Shown in pieces: positions 21,690-32,095 of a stretch of 64,000 bases of DNA (positions are counted from its first letter, which is position 1; each line of letters starts with the position of its first letter). Below the pieces are notes generated by a model. It made no database searches. It saw only the letters and a list, made by a program, of their open reading frames with translations, and had not been told where the DNA came from. The stretch is from Dasypus novemcinctus (lineage: Eukaryota > Chordata > Mammalia > Cingulata > Dasypodidae), in the NCBI RefSeq assembly GCF_030445035.2, contig NC_080680.1:111564228-111628227 (forward strand), in the 5' to 3' direction. The position numbers and the translations under genes were made by a program.

Positions 21690-23428
21690 ATTTTAGCGCG
21701 TCAATTGGAGAAGAACGGAAAGTATATAGTTGGCTAAGAGAGAGTAAGGGAGAAACAAGTTCATCTGGGATGTTCAGTAAAAGGGGGCATGGCATGGGCA
21801 ATCCGAGGTCGAGAGCAATGGAAAGGTAGGCAGGGATGCAGCGGGTGGGGGGGCACTGCAGTAAAGGCCTCCCTTCCCTTCTGTGCATCTTCAGTATGGA
21901 TATCAGGCTTATCCAAGCCACACGGGCGGGCGTGGTTTCTTCATGTACATCCTTCGGGTCAGGAATGGGTCCTTAGATAGGAAACCCCTGCTAAGGTTGG
22001 CATCTAGGTCTTGATCTCTTGAACCTAGTCAGAGGGCTGGAGAGCAGATGTTTGTATCAGGGTTCTAAAAGCTTCAGTGATTTATCAACCCTACATTTAT
22101 TTCTCACAATTCAGTGATGAGCATTGCTCTGCTAATCATGGGCCTGGAGACAATTCTCTTAAAAGATGAACAATGTGAATGCCTATTCAAAATGTTGCTG
22201 TTCTGTGCTCAGGAAAGAGAACGAATGATCCCAGGAAAAGACGGGGACCTGAAAAACTTCCTCCTACTCCTGATTCTCTCCTTACAGCGGAAACACCAGG
22301 GGACAGGTCTAGCTTCAGATACGGATGGACTGAGGCAGTCAAAATTGCTTGTCCTTAAAAATCGGCATTTCTCCATCTCTTGGCTTGGCTTTTCTTTGGG
22401 TTGGTGTCATCCTCGGGCATTTTGTATCTGGTGTCAAAGTGGGCACGCGGCAAGCAGTTCCATGCTTATATGTTGCTGTTTCATCAATCGCAAATGGAAA
22501 GCAATTGCCTCTTCCCATGGACTGTAACAGGTGCTCCAGAGCTGACCTTCAATGGCTGGGCCTGGGTTACTGATCATTCTTGAGCCAATAAGGCTGGTCT
22601 AAAAAATTGGTCAGGCCTGATCATGTGCCCATATGTGAGGCAGTGGGCAGGGTCAGGATTAACTAGGCGCCCCAATGGGGAAGAAGTGGTTCTTCAAAGT
22701 AACCCAAACACCATCATCCAAAGGAAAATGGATCCTAGGCCAGCTGAAACCACTCTACCCACCAGGTGTCTTTAATTAATGATAGGTATTATTATTGTGA
22801 AACAATAGCAGAGAGGTTATGCCAACATTTATTAAACACTTGAGAGGGTAGGGAAGGCTTAATAAGCTCTCAATAAATGTTTATGGAAATAATACATTTC
22901 TAAGGGAGTAAATAGTAAAGCGGTACATGCATAAAGTGTCATCTTGGTCTAAAGAAAAAAGTCCTATTGGAATGAGGGCACAATTTGTCTAGGAAATGAG
23001 CCAGGCAACACAGAAAAGGATAAATGGCACATTTCTAAAGAGGAGTTCCTTAGAGGACTAAGGGCTCTTTAATTAACATATAAACCTACTCTGGGGGAAG
23101 GAAATGCCTAAGGAACTCTCCAAGGTTTGCTGAAGATTCCAAACCCCAGAGTAGAGATGGGGAGGACAAGGAAAGTCCTCCTGAAACTGAGGGATGGGCA
23201 AAGTGGCAGCTGAGCTTTAATGAGGAAAAGGGATGAAGGTGACTTTAGGGGTCAAATTTCAAACGATGCATATGAAATTAAGGAGTTCAAGCTACTGCTT
23301 ATGACCAAGGAAAAGACCTGGAAGCTAGTATAGACTGTTTCCTGAGAATTTCAGCCCTGGATGGTTCCAGACAGAAAGGCATGTGAAATACTGGGAGTTG
23401 TGAATAATAGTTTGACCAAAAGGCACAT
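21690..23428. other. Unassigned sequence
   Basis: An open frame of 137 codons at 22114-22527 (+) has cysteine-rich C-terminal text but no domain I recognise. Bases 22790-22880 contain a weak MIR-like piece. No exon evidence. Confidence 0.35.
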
Positions 23429-23443
23429 AAAAGAGATGCAAGG

Positions 23444-23850
23444 GGGAAGCGGACTTGGCCCAGTGGTTAGGGCGCCCGTCTACCACATGGGAGGTCCGCG
23501 GTTCAAATCCCGGGCCTCCCTGACCTGTGTGGAGCTGGCCCATGCGCAGTGCTGATGCGCGTAAGGAGTGCCATGCCACGCAGGGGTGTCCCCCGCGTAG
23601 GGGAGCCTCATGCACAAGGAGTGTGCCCCATAAGGAGAGCCGCCCAGCGCGAAAGAAAGTGCAGCCTGCCCAGGAATGGCGCTGCCCACACGGAGAGCTG
23701 ACACAAGATGATGCAACAAAAAGAAATACAGATTCCCGTGCTACTGACAACAACCGAAGTGGACAAAAGAAAAACACGCAGCAAATAGACACAGAGAACA
23801 GACAACTGGGGTGAGAGGGTGGGGAGAGAAATAAATAAAAATAAATAAAT
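23444..23850 (+). repeat. DAS-type tRNA SINE, long body form, with TSD
   Basis: Well-preserved head 'gcggacttggcccagtggtt' and B-box-like 'ggttcaaatcccg', full body, and tail 'agagaaataaataaaaataa'. The 'aaagagatgca' direct repeat on both sides (about 23430 and 23851) is the TSD. Low divergence suggests a young insertion. Confidence 0.92.
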
Positions 23851-24281
23851 AAAGAGATGCAGGGTATGTATGTAGCTCTGGCCCATACATACAGGTCAGG
23901 GGAGGTCCAAGAAAAGGCATTTCCTATCTTTAGAGGGCTGCTTATAGAGCTCAGGTAACAGGGATAGAGACTTTTAGGTCTAAAAGACAGAGATTAAGAA
24001 GAGCAATGGTTGAGGTGCATAACAATGCGAGCAGACAAAATGCAAACTTGCTCATCAAATCGTGAAATTAAAATTCTAAGGTTAAAACTTGAGGGATGTG
24101 AAATTTAATCAAAGGAAGTCCTGAGTCCCAGTTTCTCCTCTGATGGAGCAAACAGTGCTTAGATCTCCATTGTGGGGAGGGTTGACAGAGATTAGTCAGG
24201 TGACAGTGCCTGACACATAGGAGGTGCAGGTAAAATTAAAGCCATCTGGAGTCCCCAGGCAACTAGTGTTAGCTGGAGCGA

Positions 24282-24405
24282 CAAGGTATTGCCAGCAGCA
24301 CACAGGACTTAAAGTCAGGAGACAGAGTTTGAATCTGGGCTTCACTCCAACCTTCATTTTCATAACAATACCGAGGGCCATGATGAAGATGAAATGACAT
24401 CCTGC
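24282..24405 (+). repeat. MIR-like ancient SINE
   Basis: 'acttaaagtcaggagacaga' and 'gtttgaatctgggcttcact' match the MIR core in sense orientation. Confidence 0.6.
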
Positions 24406-24560
24406 ATTCATTCAATAAACATTTACTGGAGGCCTACCATTGACCCAACAGTAGGCTAGGTGCCGGGTAGGGATGCAATAATGAATAAGAAAAAGCCCTG
24501 TCCTCATGGAGCTCACACTAGTGGGAGAGACTGATAGGAGATATTCACAAACTTGAATGA
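24406..24560 (+). repeat. L2-like LINE 3' fragment
   Basis: 'attcaataaacatttactgg', 'aggctaggtgccgggtaggg' and 'cctgtcctcatggagctcac' follow the conserved L2 3' end order. Confidence 0.7.
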
Positions 24561-24654
24561 GGCTTACAATGAGAGAGGTGGCACTAGGAAAATGTAATGG
24601 GGAGCGACGGCTTTGAAAACTGTAAAGAGCTCATTATCCTTTAATACTGCACTT

Positions 24655-25110
24655 GAATTAGTTTTCTTTTGCTGCTGTAACAAATCACCACAAATGTAGT
24701 GGCTTAAAACAACACAAATTTATTCTCTTACAGTTCTGGAGGCTAGAAGTTTGAAAGGGGTTTTATGGGGTTGAAATTTAAGGCTGCTTTGCTTCTGGAG
24801 GCTCTAGGAGAGAACGTGTTCCTTAGCTTTTCTAGCTACTAGCAGCTGCCTGCATATCTTGGCTCCCGGCCGCATCATTCCGACCACTACTTCCATTGTC
24901 ACGTTGCCTTCTCTGACTTCAACCCCCTGCCTCTCTCTTACAAGGACCCTGTGATTAGTGAGGGCACACCTGGAAAATCCAGGATTCTTTTTCCATCTTA
25001 AGCTCCTTAACTTAATCACAACTGCTATGGTCCTTTTGCCATGTATGATAACATTCACAAGTCTTGGGGATTAGAATGTGGACATCTTTGGGGGAGCTGA
25101 CATGCATCCA
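24655..25110 (-). repeat. LTR-like interspersed repeat, antisense
   Basis: Same family as 4786-5226: 'gctgctgtaacaaatcacca', 'gtggcttaaaacaacacaaa', 'cagttctggaggctagaagt', 'tgacatgcatccaacccc'. Confidence 0.65.
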
Positions 25111-26090
25111 ACCCCAGCACACCTGGGCTATCGAGAGAGACTATTGTGGGAATGGGCTATCCTTAGAAACCAGTAAGCAGAATTGGGCTATCTTTGAATA
25201 CCAAATTGCTGACATTCTACTGGATCTAGTCTTACAGGGGGAGCAGAGTGGGTATCTGAAAGCTGATTGCTGATGCCCCGTCAGAGGGCACTGTCTGCAT
25301 GTTAGACCCCACAGTGTCATAAAAGGAGTATCAGGCAACACATGAGGGCACTGGCTACTGCCACCCAAGAGTTCTATGACTTTGGACGTCTCTAAGCTCC
25401 AATCTCCACCTATCCTAATGAGGATAAACAGACTACCTGGAAGGGTTGGAGTGAGAATGAATTAAAATATCATCCATGAAAACACTTAAACAGTGCTGAT
25501 CCTGAAGCAACGTCTACTCTGGATGGCCTCCTGAGGGCATCCTTCCCTCCCTGTCTGTCCCTTTTGCTGTGGTCTTTGCCTTCATCCGGGCCTCACTGGT
25601 ACCTTCACCAGGTCGCCAGCCAGGCCACATTCCTCAGTCTGGCAGCGGAGCTAGTGGGCACGGCACTTATCCCTGAGGCCGACCTTGAACTTGCAAACCT
25701 GAGGAACATGGCTTTTAAACAATTCCCTCTGCCTGGAATATTCTCAACACGCCCTATATTACTCAGTGTCTGGGTCTCAATTCTGCTCTGCGCCCCAGCG
25801 CTTTGTTCAACCTTCAGGAGCCTTCTCTGTTACGGCTGCTTGCGCGCCATGGCCTCCTCCGTGGAGAATGTTGGAAAAGCACTCCTCCGCTTTTGCGGGT
25901 CTCAGTTTCCTTATTTTCAACGAGCTCTTGGGAGTGGAACGGCTGAAATGGCCTCTCCAGCTCTGAGATCTTACAGGGACATAACTTAAGAAGTGGCAGG
26001 GGCCAAGAAGGGAGACCGAGGGGCCCAGGCCCGGGGAGGGTCATCACTCAAGGCCATTTTCCGTCGATCCTTCCAGGCAGGGCTGTCCGG
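25111..26090. other. Unassigned 5' flank of the CpG island
   Basis: No repeat or gene recognised. GC content rises toward 26 kb. The 141-codon frame near 25564-25989 runs into the island flank and has no domain signature. Confidence 0.4.
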
Positions 26091-26165
26091 AGGGCAGGCA
26101 GCCTTGTTTACCTAACCGACTGCGGGGCGACTCTCGGGCGTCTCCAGGACTCAGGGCGCCGGAAA

Positions 26166-26204
26166 CACGTGTGTGCTCACCTACGGGTACACACGTGAGC
26201 ACAC
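26166..26204. promoter_or_regulatory. Inverted repeat with two CACGTG E-boxes
   Basis: 'cacgtg' occurs at 26166-26171 and 26192-26197. The 10-bp arms 'gtgtgctcac' (26171-26180) and 'gtgagcacac' (26195-26204) are perfect reverse complements separated by 14 bp. CACGTG is the core for bHLH-ZIP factors such as MYC/MAX and USF. It lies about 0.66-0.7 kb upstream of the start codon. Factor use is inference. Confidence 0.5.
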
Positions 26205-26301
26205 CTACAGCAGCGGGGGGCGCTCGGGCCGGCAGGGGGCAGCACAGACCCGGCTTGCAATTACCCGGCGCAGCCCCCAGGGAGGAGGGCGTGCTGCAGT
26301 C

Positions 26302-26325
26302 CCGGCGGCGGCGGCGGCGGCGGCT
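26302..26325. repeat. CGG/GGC trinucleotide run
   Basis: Seven to eight GGC units in a row in the presumed promoter or 5' UTR, a class of repeat that is often length-polymorphic. Confidence 0.8.
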
Positions 26326-26868
26326 GGAGGTGCAGCTTCCCAGGTGGGAGGCGGGGGCCGCCCGCGCAGGAAGAGCCGCCTCGGGAGCGGGCGCTCGGCG
26401 GGCTCTCCTCCGGCCCGGGCGCGGCGCGGCGAGAGGGAGCGAGCGCGCTGGGAGCACGCAGGCGCTCTGCTCCGGCCGGCCCTTGGTCGGCGCGCGGCGC
26501 GGGAGCAGCCCGACCCCCGCAGCCCCCGCGACTCCTGGCGGGTCCGCAGCCGCCGGCCGGGAACGGCCCCTCGGCAGCCAGCGCAGGCCGCCCGCCGGGG
26601 TCTCGAGCGCGCGTCGGTGGCGGGACGGCCCCGGGGCCACCCCGAGCGCGCCCTCCCGCCTGCGGCGACTCGCGGCGGGCGCTGGCCGGGCCGGCGCGCC
26701 CCGTAGGCGGCTGGAGCGCGGCCCCAGCGTCGGCGGGAGCGAGCCCCGGGCCGCAGCCGGCGGGAGGCGGCGCGGGCGGCCGCGGGAGCTGACGGCGGCG
26801 CGGGGCGCTCCCGGGCGGCGGCGGCGCGGCGGCGCAGGGGGCGGAGGCAGGGGGCGCCCCCGGCCAGG

Positions 26869-27177
26869 ATGCTGCGGTTCCTGCGCCGGACCTTTGGCCG
26901 CCGCTCCATGCAGCGCTACGCGCGAGGCGCGGCGGGGCGCGGGGCCGCCGGGCTGGGGGACGAGCGCGACGGGGGGCTCCGGGGCGGCCCGGCCGCCGCC
27001 GCCGCCTCCTCCGTGGCGCTGCCCGCCGCGCCTGGGGGCAGCGTGTTCCCGGCCGGCGGCGGGCCCCTGCTCACGGGCGGCGCGGCCGTGCACATCTCCG
27101 CCGCCGGCGCCGCCAAGGCCGTCCTCTACTGCCGGGTCTTCCTGCTCGACGGAACCGAAGTGAGCGTGGACCTGCCG
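26869..27177 (+). CDS. EPB41L4B: EPB41L4B coding exon 1 (N-terminus and start of FERM domain)
   Basis: The ATG at 26869 has A at -3, and 103 codons follow before the donor 'gtgagt' at 27178. The encoded start 'MLRFLRRTFGRRSMQRYARG' and the end 'LYCRVFLLDGTEVSVDLP' match my memory of mammalian EPB41L4B (EHM2), a band 4.1-superfamily protein that links membrane proteins to the actin cytoskeleton and affects cell adhesion and migration. Residues 1-20 are basic; 21-80 are a low-complexity Gly/Ala/Pro linker with an alanine run at 42-46; from about residue 84 the first beta-strands of the FERM F1 (ubiquitin-like) lobe begin. The donor is phase 0, after the codon for P103; in the family the next residues come from exon 2. 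The open frame runs past the donor (to about 27375), but that part is intronic. The start is chosen by family match. The exon is intact. Confidence 0.94.
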
Positions 27178-27183
27178 GTGAGT
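27178..27183 (+). promoter_or_regulatory. EPB41L4B: Splice donor of EPB41L4B exon 1
   Basis: 'ccg|gtgagt' is a near-consensus 5' splice site and coincides with the place where similarity to EPB41L4B ends. It interrupts between codons (phase 0). Confidence 0.9.
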
Positions 27184-28000
27184 GACGGGGTCCGTCCGGG
27201 GCAGCGGCACCCTGCGCCCCGCAGGGCAGCCTCCCTTCCCCCGTGCTTCTCCCTGAGCTTCTCCGGGGATCCCCTCCCTCATCTCCTCCGGGCACTCCTC
27301 GCCCTGGTTCCCTCTCGGGCCACCCCGTCCCGGCCTGTTTCGGGGCTCCATTCCAGGCCCGCGCCCCCTCCTTGACACGTTGCGCCGCAGAGCTGCGCCT
27401 TCAGTGCACCCCACCTCTTCTTCTGGTTCTCACCCCCTACGGATCGCACAGTCCCCACGTCCCGAGACCCCGCCCCTTGGCTCGGGTGACAGGTGTTCTT
27501 CTGCTCCCCACGTTCACGCAGAGACCCTCCTGGTGCTAGGTTTTTGGGTAGAGAACCTCAAAGCTGCGCGGGGCGTCCCTGGGGCGCCCGGATTGCCCCC
27601 ACAAATTCGCCGCCAGACCTTGGGAGAACTGCTGGGAGGAGAAACCTTTTCCTCCTTTGCTGCCCGGCGGGTTCCCCAAGTTTGGGGGTGGTGGTCAATG
27701 GGCCGTTCTTTCTTCTGATCCTCTCTGGGTGCTGCCCCAACGCAGAGAGCCCTTCTGGCCCGCCAACCCCCCGAGGTGGGGGAGTGTCTGGCGACCTGGG
27801 AGCTAACTCCAGAATCGACTCTTTTAAACCTGACCAACTTTGTACCGGCTGAGCCCTGGCGCGGGGAGTTGGCCTCGGTGACTCGCGTGGCCTGGAGCCC
27901 CGGACTTCGCCTCCGGGTATTGTGCGTGGGTCTGGCCGGGCACCCCAGGGCGGTGGTGCCCGGGCTTCCGTCCCCGGCCACCTGCCCACAGGTGGTTGCA

Positions 28001-29735
28001 GTCCCTACCCTCTCCTGCTTCAGCATGGCAGGGCGTCCAACCACGGAGGAGGCCTTCTGGCCGGAGGGACCAGATCAAATCCAGTCATTTATGGGGCACC
28101 TCCTTGCACCCCGAGCTGCGGCAGACGGTGCCTTCGGGTATCTTTGGGTGTGATTGATGACACCGCTATAGTTGAGCTTTAGATGAACGTTGGAATTATC
28201 CGGAGGGTTTCAAGAGAAGAGGACAACATACCTTGTGTTCCAAAGAAAGCATTTAGGCCTTCCCTGGCAAGGAAGTTCTTTGGATTCCACGTGAGAACTA
28301 GGGACATGTAAGGGTCTCCGATGGAAAAATCAGAGCCTGCCTGGTCTGGGCTTTAATGTTTCCCTATGTAGGTTTAAATTTTGAGAGTTTCAGTTTATGG
28401 CAGTTTTATTTTTGTGGCTGCTTGTGCTCTCCGTAGGCTATCATTTGATGTGACTACCCTTTGGGGGCCTTTTTATTCATGGGAAAGGAACCAACATTCT
28501 GGTGCTTAGAGCTACCATCTTTGAAACAGCCTTCAAATGTTCCTGCTCCTGAGGGAAGAGGTTCTCTAGCTTTCCTTCAGCTGGGAGAGGAGTGGATGGT
28601 GAGCAGGCTGCGCTGGAGGGGCAGCTTGCGTTTGGAGACGATATGGCGCATTTTGCGTCTTGGGTCCGGGAAAGGAATGCTCTCCTTGGGCACTTTGACA
28701 TGCCCCTTGTTGATGGTTTTCTTGTCTGTTCCCCGGGAATAATTCGCTTATGAAACATGTTGCTTCTGTCAGGTTTGTGTGACAAGCTTATGTGCCATTT
28801 CTGAGATGAAAAATGCAAACTGAGTAAAGTGCATGCGTGGTGAATAGACCCAACCTGGTCCCCAAATGAACAGGTTGGGAGGGGACTGCTGTCTTCGTAC
28901 CACCGCTGGTGGAGCCCTCACTGAGCATGGGGGAAGGGAGAATTGCATCCTAAAAGGTTTTCTTCTCTCCTTTTTGACAAAAGAATTCACTCGTCTGGAT
29001 TTTCTTAGGATAACAGATTTCTTGATACCTTTAAGATGCAATTTAATGAACTCCAAATTGTATTTACATGTACACACATTCATGTGTGTCTACGTCCTAT
29101 CCAGAGGCAAATTAAAAATCAAAGGCTGGCTTTTTGTCATGTGAGTTCTCTGGGAAGAAAGATGAAGAAAAATCACCCGTGAGCACAGCTCACTGGTTTA
29201 AAGATTTATTGGATATTAGAACTGCATCACACAACCTCCTACACCAGTCTGCTTGGATCAGAGTGTTAGTTCCTGTAATTAATTTGCGGAGTTAGGAGGT
29301 TATGCCAGGCGGCCGGCTCCCAGATGGATGTGGGGCTTATCTTTTGGGTTCTCACCCTGCCCCGGGCTGACTTGGGAGGCTGTCCTTTTTGGCATTTGGC
29401 TCCACTCGTTGTTATCCTCTTCAGTGTTCCAGAATTTTTACCACTTCCGGGACTCTGGCCTGGCCTGGGTGGTATCGTCTTGCCTTGCCTTTGACTCTGA
29501 CTCCGCTAAGATGGTTTTCTGTCTCATCTGCTTCCTGGGGCCCTGGGAACTGTGGCTCCTTTGTAATTAAAACCTTCTGGTGGTGGTAGCTTCAAGAACT
29601 CCTTTGCTCAACATACTAAAAGTGGTTTTATGTGTTGCCATAAATCCTTTTATTAGTTCTGAAATGGCCTTGGATGCAATCACATGCTCAGGACGGCAGT
29701 TCACTCTGGCAGCGCCGCAGCGCAGTTCAGTCACT
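28001..29735. other. Intronic sequence without recognised repeats
   Basis: No SINE, L1 or LTR similarity recognised. Such a repeat-poor stretch just 3' of a CpG island is a reasonable place for regulatory elements, but I see no specific motif cluster. Confidence 0.4.
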
Positions 29736-29830
29736 GATTATGGGGCATCTCCAGTGTGTCAGGCGCTGAGCTATGGACACAAAGGTGAATGGGAAGTGGC
29801 CTCAAGGCTCGGGGGAGACACACGTGGGAA
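29736..29830 (+). repeat. L2-like fragment
   Basis: 'cagtgtgtcaggcgctgagc' and 'tatggacacaaaggtgaatg' resemble the L2 3' end. Confidence 0.5.
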
Positions 29831-30184
29831 CCTGTCTTTTTATTCTAGGCGGCCATGTGCTGTGCCAGGCATACCCAGATGGGATGCTGGGGACCGACTG
29901 GACGGCGGGAGGGGGAGGGCTTCTGGAGCCTTTGACACTGGAGATTATAGGATCTCAAATCCAGTGTCCTTTGAGCTCTTTCAGAATATCTTTTGTCGAG
30001 TCCACTTCTTGGCAAAGCCATGGCCCAACTGTGGTATGAAATAAAGGAAGAAGCAACTGTAATTTTCTCCTCCCACAGTCCTCCTCTGGCAGAGCTTCAA
30101 GCGCCCGCGGCTGGTGGTGGGCCGAGGGGTGGTATGGGTGGCGCATTTCCAGCCATCGCCTAGCATCCCTGGGTCTGTCTTTTC

Positions 30185-30340
30185 TTTCTTTTTCTTTTTA
30201 TTCGGAAAGGATTTCAAACTTGCGGGACATTTGCAAAAATAATACAACCACCAGTACCGAGAATGCCGGTATACCCCCCACCCACATACCCAGATTTACC
30301 AGCCCCGCCCCAGCGTTCGTAACCTTTGCTAGGCATGGTC
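30185..30340 (-). mobile_element. Antisense L1 3' UTR fragment
   Basis: 'ttcaaacttgcgggacattt', 'gcaaaaataatacaaccacc' and 'acccagatttaccagcccc' match an old L1 3' UTR in reverse. Bases 30340-30924 are unassigned. Confidence 0.65.
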
Positions 30341-30924
30341 CGTGGTCTCCCAATCTTTTAGAAGATGTGAATAAAAGGATCTTCCTAAAAATCCATCTCT
30401 AACATGCAGTGTAGAGTGGGCTGGCTGTGCACACCCAGCTTCCAGATGAATCCTTGGCTTGCCCTGCCAGTCACGGATCACCCTGAGCAACTCCTCTTCA
30501 GAAAACAGCTGGCCCTGCCCTGGAGGGCGCCTCCCCGTGCTGGCTGGCCCAGCACTCCCCAGCCCCCAGGTGTGGCCTGGTGAGAACAGGGCACGGCTGC
30601 CTCTGGCCTGCTAGAGACACCTTCCTTCTGTGAATGCAGCTGAAGATCCATTAGTGCGCTTGGCAGAGGCGCCCACTGTTGACTCATATTAGCTCTCTGT
30701 TGACTAAATCCCTGGCACCGCTTTTGCTCGCGCGGCTGCCGCTCAGCCCGTCTCCCCCTTCTGCGTGCACAGCCTTCCAGCATCCCTGTGTGGAAAGCTG
30801 TTAGGGTGTGTGGCTGGTGGGCTGGCACTCCCGCCATGCCTTGGAGGGCGTGGCTTGCATCGCCTGTGGGGCCATGGCTTTCACTGTACCTGGAAATCCA
30901 TCCATCCGCACTGAAGAGTGCTGC

Positions 30925-31060
30925 AGGGAAGAAGTTCAGAGTTAGAAGACCCGGGTTTGAGCCTGGCAGCCTGGCTGTGCAGCCTTGGGCAGTTTATGCA
31001 AGCTCTCTCATCATCGATTGCCTGGTCTTTAAAATGGGGATGTTGGGAGGATTAAATGGC
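30925..31060 (+). repeat. MIR-like ancient SINE
   Basis: 'agttagaagacccgggtttg', 'gcagccttgggcagtttatg' and 'aaaatggggatgttgggagg' are the MIR core in order. Confidence 0.75.
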
Positions 31061-31260
31061 AGAAAGGATATATATATTTTTAAAAACCACAAACCTGTCC
31101 AAACAGCAGGGTGCAGAGAGATGCTAGAAGGTTGTAATCTTAGACGCCTCTCGTGCCTTCTCTTTGGCCTATGGAAAAGGCTGGAAATTTTTCTAGAAAA
31201 AATCCAACAAAAAGTTCATAGCTGTGCCAGGTAGGCTGAACATGGTTTAGCTATTCTTTA

Positions 31261-31311
31261 GTGGAAATTAGAAGTTGGATGTAGTTTGTGGAAATTAGAA
31301 GTTGGATGTAG
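31261..31311 (+). repeat. 27-bp tandem duplication
   Basis: 'gtggaaattagaagttggat' plus 'gtag' occurs at 31261-31284 and again at 31288-31311, separated by 'ttt', with no mismatches. Confidence 0.9.
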
Positions 31312-31767
31312 TAGGAGATATGCTTTAAGAAAGTTTGTCACTTTGGATGGGAAAATAATGCCCCTAGGCTCTGAGAAAATAATACATCCCCACCAAAAAA
31401 AACCCCAATTCTACCATAAATTGCAGGTTCTTGGAACTTTAGGACTGGAACCTCTGCTCCAACTGAAGACACAAGGGTCATGTGTCTTATTGTGGAGTTG
31501 GAAGGTACCCTCGACAGCCTGCATCCCATCCATTGTTTAGATGGGGAAACTGAGGCCTGTGGTTATAAAGTGGCTTCCTGTGGTCTGCCAGAGAAAGTGT
31601 GGCGCTTGTCTGGTGTAGTGGGTAGCATCAGCAGGAGGAAGGAAGACCCCTTGGTCTTCCTGCCTGATGGACACATTTTCTCAGATGGTTCAAGGCACAG
31701 CATTTGAGAAACACGGGCCCTAGAACGCTGAGCACAGAGGGCAGCTACAAGATGCATTAAACACTGC

Positions 31768-31850
31768 TCAGGTTATACTAAAAGCCGTTGATTATACACT
31801 TTGGATAGCGTGTATAGTTTATGACTATCTCAATAAAACTGCTTACTAAA
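31768..31850 (+). repeat. LINE-like 3' tail module, copy 1
   Basis: 'gttgattatacactttggat' then 'atctcaataaaactgc' with A-rich ending. A second copy starts about 200 bp downstream. Confidence 0.5.
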
Positions 31851-31959
31851 TAAATAATTGTGCAAGAATAACCAGAAATAGCAGCTCTGTGCAGCAGGAG
31901 ACACATAGAGAAATCGAGGGATGAAGAGTTTTCTTGCCAGTTTGTTTATTATTATTATT

Positions 31960-32095
31960 ATTGAAATAATGAAAATGCTCTAATGATGAATGTACAACTG
32001 TGTGATTGTACAAAATACCATTGATTATACACTGTGGATAAATTGTAGGCTTTATTAATGCCTATCAATAAAATTGATTTGTTTAAAATAAAACC
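31960..32095 (+). repeat. LINE-like 3' tail module, copy 2
   Basis: 'atgaatgtacaactgtgtga', 'attgattatacactgtggat' and 'tatcaataaaattg' repeat the structure of copy 1 with a longer 5' part. I associate this module with xenarthran L1-type 3' ends. Confidence 0.5.

Larger units (their letters stand above)
26091..28000 (+). promoter_or_regulatory. EPB41L4B: CpG island with presumed EPB41L4B promoter
   Basis: Dense CpG and GC-rich DNA, strongest from about 26200 to 27300 and fading by 28 kb. It contains two CACGTG E-boxes within an inverted repeat (26166-26204), a (CGG)n run at 26302-26325 and a GC box 'ggggcggag' at about 26837. There is no obvious TATA box near the start codon, as usual for CpG-island promoters with dispersed starts. 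The transcription start cannot be fixed from sequence. The island overlaps coding exon 1 of EPB41L4B, which supports its role. Confidence 0.85.

Noticed and set aside
22114..22527. 137-codon frame considered as a possible gene
   Set aside because: No homology recognised, no promoter or polyadenylation context; chance occurrence is more likely.
23480..23814. Recurrent 80-165 codon proteins with 'GCTFFRAG' or 'PGQAALSFVLG' text at many positions
   Set aside because: They are translations of the DAS-type SINE body and recur wherever that SINE occurs; not genes.
1..26000. Possibility that the 3' end of a neighbouring gene (PTPN3 lies near EPB41L4B in human) is in the 5' flank
   Set aside because: No phosphatase, PDZ or FERM coding text was recognised in the flank; the distance in human would also place it further away.
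26171..27163. 330-codon plus-strand frame overlapping exon 1 in another frame
   Set aside because: Starts at a non-conserved ATG upstream, has low-complexity Arg/Gly/Pro composition and conflicts with the well-supported EPB41L4B frame.
26044..27414. Long minus-strand open frame (456 codons) across the CpG island
   Set aside because: It is antisense to EPB41L4B exon 1, is built of Arg/Pro/Ala/Gly-rich text typical of GC-rich shadow frames, and shows no domain or splice evidence.
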